A DNA stretch of 64,000 nt, taken from NCBI RefSeq assembly GCF_029931775.1, contig NC_079332.1, positions 136,501-200,500 of the forward strand, read 5' to 3'. Shown piece after piece: positions 56,477 to 64,000 of this stretch; position 1 is the first letter of the stretch; each line of letters begins with the position of its first letter. The position numbers and the translations under genes were made by a program. Under the pieces are notes generated by a model. The model had not been told where the DNA came from. It was given only the letters and a program-made list of their open reading frames with translations, and did no database searches. Source of the stretch: Euleptes europaea. Its lineage: Eukaryota; Chordata; Lepidosauria; Squamata; Sphaerodactylidae.

Positions 56477-59400
56477 CATATTTTGAATAGTATGTTCAGA
56501 CAGTGCAGGTATAAGTTGTACAGAGAACAACTACCAGTAAATAATTTATTAAAACAAAAAAGTCCGCACACACACTCCACACAGCAACAGACTGAGGAAC
56601 AGGTACAAAAGAAAGATACGAACACACAATCCTCTCTCCCTCAACTCTGTACATGTCCTAGCTGGTCTTATTCTAAGGCAGTCTCTTTAAACTTTAAGGT
56701 AAAGTGATCTAAAAGCTTCCCATCACCTTTGAGTCGTTGTCTGCTCCACGCGGCAATGGCAGCTGTCAAGATGGAGCCCAGGTGTGAATCAATCGAAATG
56801 GACCTGATGGAGCCCAGGTGGAATCAATCGAAATGGACCTGAAAAATGGGCACATCTTCTGTGCCAAGGGATTTTATCTCCTCTCTCTGCCCCCTCCCAC
56901 AAGTCAAAACTCTTCCTGGGTTTGCCAGGAAGATCTCATCTAGCCCCCTGCATCCCAAGTCTCGGTCGCTTTCTGGCTGTCAAATTCCAGCCAAGGTGTG
57001 AGCTGGCCATTTCATTGACTCTGGCCAGGATGGTCATTTGCAAATCTTTGATACCTGGGTGCTCACTAGAGCCATTGCCATGATGGATGATACGTAGGAG
57101 CAACTGACTTCCCCCTTCCTGCCTATCTTCTGCTGACTGAGAAAAACTATTAAACCAAGTGTGGTTGTTGTTGTTGCAAAGATCAACCTCATAGCAAAAT
57201 GAATTTCTCCACAGTGTTTTTGAGATGTCTTCCTGGCTCAGGAGTAGAGATGGATAGTGACTCCAAAACTTGATTTTCAAGGGGTATTTCCTGCCTCACA
57301 TGGATTGTGGGCGCATCTTCATAGATCTGGGGAAGCAACCCAGTGTGGGCAAACTGGACGTTTGGGGGAGTTTTCTAAGTGAAGTTTTGCCACAAATACC
57401 ACAGCACCAGGTTTACTGTGCGTTGGGTACTTCATGCCATCCTTTGGCTGCAGCACCTGCCTTGGAGTATCTGGCCAGTGGGCCTGAAGAAATCCCCTGC
57501 AGGTTTCATTTTCATCGTATTTTTAACATGGCAGCAGAATGTGTTAATTGGGCTGAATCCCTTGTTAGAGAAGTTCTTGTTTTCTTACTGTCACTTGTGT
57601 GTACTGAATTTGTCTCTAGTGTGTATTCCTTGTCTTGTATGCCAGCGTGTCTTAAGAAATGGACCTTATCACTTTGGCAGTATGTGTTGCACTTTGAACT
57701 GTGAAAATGTGGGGTTTGTAATGATGATGATCACTCATGAACATGATGCTTTACAACCAGCCATTCTGCTGCTCCATCGTCGTCAACATACAGACTGTTT
57801 GTTACGGCCAGGGCCTGCATTCTTATTTTATTTTTTGCTTTCTTTGGAGGAGAGAAAAGTGAGATGCTCTTTTACAATAATGAAGTCCATGTTCAAAATG
57901 CATAAACATGCTTTCTGAGTTTCCATATTTTGAAGCTATTATCTCACAAATGTTCTTTGGCTTAATATGAAATCCAGACCTCAGAGCAGCTGAATGTTTA
58001 TTGTGCCAGTGTGAACATCTTAAGCACCCAGGGGGAGCCCTGCTGGGTCAGACCGAAGTCCATCTAGGCTTCTCTTCTGCTTCTAGCAACCGCAGCAGCC
58101 AGCTGCCACTGGGATAAATTTTTCCCTCTGGTGTCTGGCCACCAGCGGTATCTGCCTATGTACATGCAGGTTCTGTTCTTAAAACTTACTGTCCTTGCTA
58201 GATCTAGCTTCAATGAAGTTGCCCTTGTTCACCTAACGGAAACCAGATGGGTTCGTTTTCCTTTGCCAAACACTGTGTGAGAGTAGTGTAGCAGCTGCAG
58301 TTCTTTTCTTCAGCATCCATCCAAATGTCTTCAGCCAGGCCTGGGTACCTGGCAGCATCCCAGCCTAAAAGCCGTACAGCAAAGGGCCTCTCTTAAATGC
58401 ACCTCTTAGGAGAGAAGGTGAGCTTCTCGGCTGGCCCTGCAGCCTCCTGACGAGCTCTCTGCACTTCCCAGAGACTTTCTGCCTCAGCTACTTCCTGCCA
58501 GAGGAAAGGTTCTGGCCAATTATGGAAGCCACGCCCACACGCAAGGTGGTGTTTTGGCCCCCGCCCCTCCATGAGCACCCTTGAGTGCCAAGACCCAAGG
58601 AGGGAAACTCGTTTGCCTGCTCTCAAAACCCCCAGGCGGTGGCTGGCAGCAGTTTCGAATAACTCGTTCTCCAGGAAGCTTTTCCAGCAGCCGGGCACAG
58701 CACCACTGCTGTTGTGGAGGGGAGCTCTCCAACGCTCCCTGTTGGTGTTTCGTTGGCTTGGCGAGGACTTGCACATGGAACGGTAAGTTATGTCTTCCAG
58801 GTGCTGCCACATATGCGCTGGAAGAAGCGTTGCATCTTCGGGATGGCAACGGGGCCATTAAAACTATCTTTTCCCCCAGAGATAATGAGGCTCCTGTTCT
58901 CCCTATGGCTGAGGAACAGACTGCAAATTCCATACCATGGCAGAGAAAATATTAGCAGAATCTTGTTACTTCGGCGTGTGTGTGCATCCCAAGCCCGGGA
59001 GCAGGAGGGCGATTTCCTTCCATTTCCCACTGTATTCTGTTAGCCAGCTGAGCACGAGGGCGCTGAGGAGGTTATCTTGGGCCGCCTCCTTTTGTGGGGC
59101 TGGATTGGGACCTCGAATCCTAGCCTAAGGCACTGAGCAGAACCTCTCTTCAGTTTCCCACCCAAGCACATGTGCAAAAGTAAGTCTAATTGAGTTGATC
59201 CTTCCTTTCTGTTGGAGGTTTTCTGTAGCAAATGTTACGGGACTCAGAGTCCTCCAGAATATCTGGAGACCTTGGGGAAGGTACAAGTGGCTAAATTCCT
59301 TTTGAATGAGAGACGCTCAATCCTTCTTATCAGTCATTGGCAAGAGAAAGTGGCAAAGGGTTATGCAAAAACGGAACTGAAGTATCTTATCCTTTGTCTC

Positions 59401-59791
59401 TTCCTGTGTTTAGTGCTGAGTCAAAGCACTGCAAGCATGTGATTTAAAAAAAAAAAAGAGAGCGTCAAGCTTTTGGCCCCTCTAACCCAGGACCCATCTA
59501 ATCCAACTGCTCTCCCACCATCTCTCCCAGCCCCCAATACCTGTTTAAACTAGAGATACTGCTCAGATCAGAGGCAAACAAACTGGCCTGCAGTCTGATG
59601 CTTTGGCACCCAATCAGCCGCAACGGCGTGTTTTCACTTGCAGCGCCCAGCTTGAATGGGCCCTTCAGAAGCTACTGTCGACTTCAGCCCTAAAGCGAAG
59701 GAGTCCGATGAACAAGCAGACGCTGATTGTCGGTCGGAATACAGTGGATCCCTATAAACTAGCAACCTCTCCCTCTCTCTTGTTTGGGCAG
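56477..59791. other. AT-richer intergenic stretch without recognised genes
   Basis: Contains a 36-bp tandem duplication (about 56770-56842) and two overlapping open frames at 57270-57918 with no recognised domain. A donor-like ACG|gtaagt occurs near 58788. Nothing here supports a gene by homology. Confidence 0.4.
58022..58185 (-). repeat. CR1-like fragment, diverged
   Basis: Reverse copy with GAGCCCTGCTGGGTCAGACC and ATCTGCCTATGTACATGC. Confidence 0.5.
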
Positions 59792-59836
59792 ATAAATGCA
59801 CCAGGAAAGAGAGGCATCCGACCAATCCAAGAGGCA

Positions 59837-59971
59837 ATGGAGACAAGCAGCTCACCAACCACGTCGACCACCCCAAACAACTGGAACGCGTTTCCCCAAC
59901 AGACGTTGCAGTCTGTGGATATCATTGTCTTGGTTCTGTACTTCGTGTTTGTTTTGGCGGTTGGACTGTGG
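59837..59971 (+). CDS. SLC5A11: SLC5A11 coding exon 1
   Basis: Encodes [11 protein letters not shown] through AVGLW (45 aa): the extracellular N-terminus and first membrane helix. Donor TGG|gtgaga. Confidence 0.88.
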
Positions 59972-62900
59972 GTGAGAGAGAAGTTTTATTCTGAAATCTA
60001 TTTCTATTACCCAGGGACAGTCTGTAGTGGATTTGACCATTCCAATGGAACATCAGTTAATCTAATCAAGTGCAAAAAAAAAAAAAAGCCCTTTATACAA
60101 ATTGAGAAAAGACCACCGTCGGCCGGCAGTGGGTTTCTGCCGAACGCTTCCCCTGTGCTGTAGCTACCTGTAACGGAGGGACGCTTTCTCTCAGCTGTCT
60201 GAAATGTGGCAGGGAGAATCCCCCCTGGGCACTGGGAACAATTTCATCCCAACTGGATGAGGTGGGGGAAATCAGAGCAAGAAATGTGTTTCCTGTTGAA
60301 ACCAACTGATGTGAAAAATGAGCCGGACAATTCAAGCTAATAGCGTAAAGAGTAGATATAATGAAGAGAAAGCAAGTTTAGAAAACAAGACAACAAAAAC
60401 ATGAAAGATACTTTGGCCTAAGCCCTTCTTTGTGGACTGTAAATGCAGCCCATGTGACCCCGTCCCCTCCTCTCTATTCATCCTCTTCGAGGTTGCAGGT
60501 CTATGCCTACGCTCACCAGCACCCAAGGATGCCCTTGCTGGTGGGTCAAAATTGCCTGCCCGGGGTGATCTGCATGCCGAAGGTGCCAGCTGGGCTTGTA
60601 AAAACAGTGGGCACAGAATCAGTAGCCAGATCCAAAGGCAGGTCCTGCTGTTCACAAAAGACCTGAAAAACAGTAAATGTTGCCCATGCTCTTCCAGTTG
60701 GGTGGGGTGTTTCTGGAGAAGCCACTGATGTATCTTCAGGGTTGCCCCTTTTTATGTTTTTTTGCAGTCCATGTGGAAGACTAAGCGGAGTACCGTGAAG
60801 GGCTACTTCCTAGCCGGAGGGGAAATGGTGTGGTGGCCGGTAAGTGATCTCCTGGATGAGAATCAGTCTTCATGGGGTGTTTTCGTTCCAGTGGGGTTCC
60901 AGCCTTATCCCCAACCTACGCTGGCAGAGTTCACACATGGCACAACACAGAAGGCTCTTCAGCAGAGACTGGCGATGTAGGCTGGGCTTGGGGTTGCCAC
61001 CTAAGCTGCCACCAGGACACTTCTATGCCTGTCCTTTAGACCCAATTGCTGAAAATCAAAACCGGCTCTCCTCTTCCTGCTGCTCATCTGTGTTCAGGCT
61101 TGTGTGTGAATGGGCATGTGTACGAGCACATGTGGAATCTGGATTATGCACTTCGTTTTGGGTGGTTCCCCCTGATCCACTCTAATTTGCTTTTTTTTTT
61201 TTAACTTACATGTGTGGTCTAGCTGTGCCAAAATACGGACACTGTTGTGCACCAGAAAATGCCTGAATGTACACTACATTTAATGTAGAACTAAGTCTGC
61301 ATTAATATCTCACAATGCCCTATTCCCACAGGAAAAGATATGAAGCGTGCCCATTCAAGGGAAGGTCCCATTCAGTCCCTGAGAGTGAACTTGTCTTCCT
61401 GGCTGCTGGCCACGTAGCCATTAATCCTGTAATTAATTGCTTCCTAATCTTGCTTTCTTTCTTGTAATTGTACTATTTCCTCTTTTTTTAAAAAATAATA
61501 ATTGTTCTGTTACTCATCCTGTTTCACTGTTGTTCACCCATGGAACAGAAATAGCAATACTAATTAAAAAGTCCATATTTGGTGACAATAAATAAATATT
61601 TCACACGCTCATGCGAAGCGGTTAATGTAACTGGTTCTTTTGCTAAACATTTCCTCGTCTTTTTTCCTATTTGTAGTTGCCACTGTTTAAAACAAAGGGG
61701 TGGGGGGAGGGGCTGCAATGCACTGGGAAACTGAGGGGCTTTTACCACCAACCCCCCAACTCCAACCTGCTCACTTCTCCTGCAAGCTGCCTACTAAGCA
61801 TGCGGTTAGTCCGTGCTGGACAAACCAGGGCCTTCATTTCCATTCGAAAACGCTGCCACAAACAGCACAAAATACACCAGACTGTATTAGGGTTCATCTA
61901 CAGATCAATAACAGCCTGGCCTGCATCCTGGGTAATAACTGCATTAACTAATTACGGCAATTTCAGACAAAACGGCCAGTACAATGCGGTAGCCACCAAA
62001 CGCACAGGACGCTGTTCCAAGAGAAACCAAACAGCCCTTTGGAGGGCCCTGGCTGAATACTTCTCTGCTAGGCAGAGTGTGGAAATCTTGGCAAGGGAGA
62101 GAGAAATTGACCGGAGGCTGACCGACTGCTTCTCCTGACAGGTGGGGGCTTCTCTGTTTGCGAGTAACGTTGGCAGCGGGCATTTCATCGGCCTGGCGGG
62201 CTCTGGGGCTGCGTCTGGAATCGCTGCCACAGCCTACGAGTGGAATGTGAGTACCACTTCTATTGCCCGACATGGCATTGGAATGCTGGGCAAGGCTTTC
62301 CTCTGTCTGCAAATAACACCAAGAAACCCGAGGTTATTTCCACCGGCAGCTACGTGTAGTGGACAGCGTGGTGGGCTAGGGTCTGGGAGACCTGCTTCAT
62401 AGCCCTGAAGCTCGATGGGTGAACTTGGGACAACTGCTGACTCTCGGCCTAACCAACCTCCCAGGGTTGTTGTGAAGGTAAAATAGGGATGGGAGAACCA
62501 CATGTTTCCCTGAGCTCCTTAGAGGAAAGGAGAGATACAATGCAAAATCTGACTTGAGTCTCAGGGAGAAAGAAGGGCTACAAATAAAATAAATGAACGC
62601 ACAAGACAATAGATTTGTGCACCGAACACAGAGTTGTGGAACTCCCTGCCCCAGGATGTGGTGATGGCTGCCAACTTGGAAGGCTTTAAGAGGGGAGTGG
62701 ACATGTTCATGGAGGAGAGCATTTATTCATGGCTACTAGTAAAAATGGATACTAGTCATGATGCATACCTATTCTCTCAAGGATCAGAGGAGCTTGCCCA
62801 TTATATTTGGTGCTGTGGAACACAGGCAGGATAAATGCTGCTGCAGTCGTCTTGTTTGTGGGCTTCCTAGAGGCCCCTGGTTGGCCACTGTGTGAACAGA

Positions 62901-63125
62901 CTGCTGGACTTGATGGGCCTGGATCTGATCCATCAGGGCTTTTCTTGTGTTCTTATGCCACCTGTATCATGGGCCCTTCTATCTTACCCAGCCTGTTCAC
63001 GCGGTGTTCAGCTGGTTTTGTGGCTCTGCCCTTCCCTCTGACCTGCATCTTCCTTCCTTCCTTAGGGCATGTTCTGTGTCCTGGTCCTGGCATGGCTGTT
63101 CCTTCCCATCTACATGGCTGCTGGG
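59837..63125 (+). CDS. SLC5A11: SLC5A11, sodium/myo-inositol cotransporter 2 (N-terminal part)
   Basis: First four coding exons (59837-59971, 60768-60839, 62142-62246, 63066-63125), all in phase 0, give 124 residues; the gene runs past the window. SLC5A11 (SMIT2) is a plasma-membrane symporter that moves myo-inositol with sodium in kidney, intestine and brain. The sequence shows an N-terminal WNAFPQQTL, a first membrane helix ([19 protein letters not shown]), the SLC5 signature [40 protein letters not shown], and the next helix [31 protein letters not shown] and AYEWNG fit SLC5A11 better than SLC5A1, A2 or A9. The start METSSSP matches the human MESGTSS. An acceptor at 59790-59791 puts 45 bases of UTR before it. 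Confidence 0.9.
60768..60839 (+). CDS. SLC5A11: SLC5A11 coding exon 2
   Basis: Encodes [20 protein letters not shown] and VWWP (24 aa), the most diagnostic SLC5 stretch. Long T-rich acceptor; donor CCG|gtaagt. Confidence 0.95.
62142..62246 (+). CDS. SLC5A11: SLC5A11 coding exon 3
   Basis: Encodes [20 protein letters not shown] through AYEWN (35 aa), including substrate- and sodium-site helix residues conserved in the family. Confidence 0.95.
62345..62600 (+). repeat. tRNA-derived SINE-like copy (type 2)
   Basis: Forward copy in an SLC5A11 intron: a tRNA-like start GTAGTGGACAGCGTGG, then CCCAGGGTTGTTGTGAAGG and GAGCTCCTTAGAGG. Confidence 0.5.
62625..62960 (+). repeat. CR1-like 3' end, third subfamily
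   Basis: Forward copy with GTGGAACTCCCTGCCCCAGG, TGGCCACTGTGTGAACAGAC and the end GCTTTTCTTGTGTTCTTATG, in the third SLC5A11 intron. Confidence 0.7.
63066..63125 (+). CDS. SLC5A11: SLC5A11 coding exon 4
   Basis: Encodes [20 protein letters not shown] (20 aa), a membrane helix; donor GGG|gtaagt. The next exon should begin with VTTMPEYLR-like sequence beyond the window. Confidence 0.9.
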
Positions 63126-63345
63126 GTAAGTACAAAGGCCTGAGATCCACACGTCCTTTCTCGGGTACTGGCAACCTGCTCCCAAGTCAACTTCCTCAAC
63201 AGTAACGTTTCCCAGATCATGGCAATCTCAGTGGGCAGGGAAGCACTGGCTCCAGCCCCCTACTTGGCCCTCTCTGGCCGGTAAAGCTGCCCGGCCTGTC
63301 AGTTTGGAATGCTGACCCCAGAGCCACAAGATTTGTTCACATGAG

Positions 63346-63690
63346 CACATGAACCTGCCTTATACTCAATCAGTCCATCAAGGTCAGTATTGTGTACTCA
63401 TAGAATCATAGAGCTGGAAGGGACCACCAGGGTCATCTAGTCCAACCCCCTGCCCAATGCAGGAAATTCACAACTACCTCCCCACACACACACCCAGTGC
63501 CCAGAAGATGGCCAAGATGCCACTCAGACCAGTAGTGGCTCTGTTTTCCTGTTTTCCTAGTGGCTCCCCAGGGTCTCAGGCAGAGGTCTTTCACATCACC
63601 TACTTGCCTAGTCCGTAAATGGAGATGCTGGGGATTGAACCTGGGACTTTCTGCATGCCAAGCTGATGCTCAGCCACTGAGCTTGCTAGA
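63346..63690 (-). repeat. type 1 SINE split by a CR1 insertion
   Basis: The two halves of a minus-strand SINE (63346-63400 and 63522-63690) are separated by a 121-bp CR1 piece flanked by ACTCA on each side. Confidence 0.85.
63401..63521 (-). repeat. CR1 LINE 3' end inserted into a SINE
   Basis: Reverse-orientation CR1 terminus starting at the TAGAATCATAG tail and truncated after 121 bases. It is younger than the SINE it interrupts. Confidence 0.85.
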
Positions 63691-64000
63691 GTGGCACTGA
63701 TAGGCACCTTATATTGGTGTAGGAGAGCACAGAGCTTCATGAGAAAGCCCTTGGTTTTCATGCCTGCACAAATATTTTTGTGCGTCTGGCAATGTTGCTG
63801 AAAGCAGAGTCCTGCCTGTTCTTTCCTTTGCTAGAGTGAGGATATGCCAAAAAGTTATGAGAGGAAGAGGGCATGGGCCTTTGGAGCCGGCATGCCAGAA
63901 GGACCGAGGACCAAGGTCACTGCTGTATCCTCCCCCAGCGCACTGATGCCTTTTGCCCTGCAATAGTCCCTTATCACCCAACGCAGATAGGAGTCGTGTC

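Noticed and set aside
58560-58790. Possible exon ending ACG|gtaagt
   Set aside because: The donor is good, but no homologous coding sequence or clear acceptor supports it.

Overview
The window is vertebrate nuclear DNA, most likely from a squamate reptile (a lizard rather than a snake). All coding sequence is split into exons with GT-AG introns. The spaces between are full of CR1 LINE 3' ends, several tRNA-derived SINE families of squamate type, a 5S rRNA-derived SINE family and short inverted-repeat elements. No bacterial, CRISPR or operon-like structure is present. The GC-rich, gene-dense character and the gene set fit a microchromosome. The species cannot be fixed from the sequence.

Layout. 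(1) 1-1845, plus strand: the last two coding exons and 3' UTR of E4F1. (2) 2438-5951, minus strand: complete ZDHHC4 coding region in six exons (330 aa), tail-to-tail with E4F1, with a CpG-rich promoter near 6780-6990. (3) 7-13.6 kb: intergenic repeats, including a young LINE-type insertion with a perfect 17-bp target duplication. (4) 13,619-47,733, plus strand: GRID2IP (delphilin). The long form has 22 coding exons (1,247 aa). A second promoter in a CpG island at about 20.5-21.4 kb starts a short form (1,005 aa) whose first exon encodes MSCLG. All exon phases agree across both forms. (5) 47.7-59.8 kb: intergenic, with SINEs and CR1 pieces, a large hairpin at 55.55-55.84 kb, and a candidate distal first exon for the next gene. 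(6) 59,837-63,125, plus strand: the first four coding exons of SLC5A11, which runs off the window.

The genes act in unrelated processes: transcription and ubiquitin control (E4F1), protein S-acylation (ZDHHC4), postsynaptic actin and glutamate-receptor scaffolding (GRID2IP), and sodium-coupled inositol transport (SLC5A11). The human counterparts lie on 16p13.3, 7p22.1 and 16p12, so the order here keeps an older linkage that was split in the human lineage. No new gene system was found. The most interesting points are the conserved alternative delphilin start with an overlapping uORF, a third PDZ-like module, a GC-AG intron in the FH2 region, the 5S-derived SINE family and the hairpin element.
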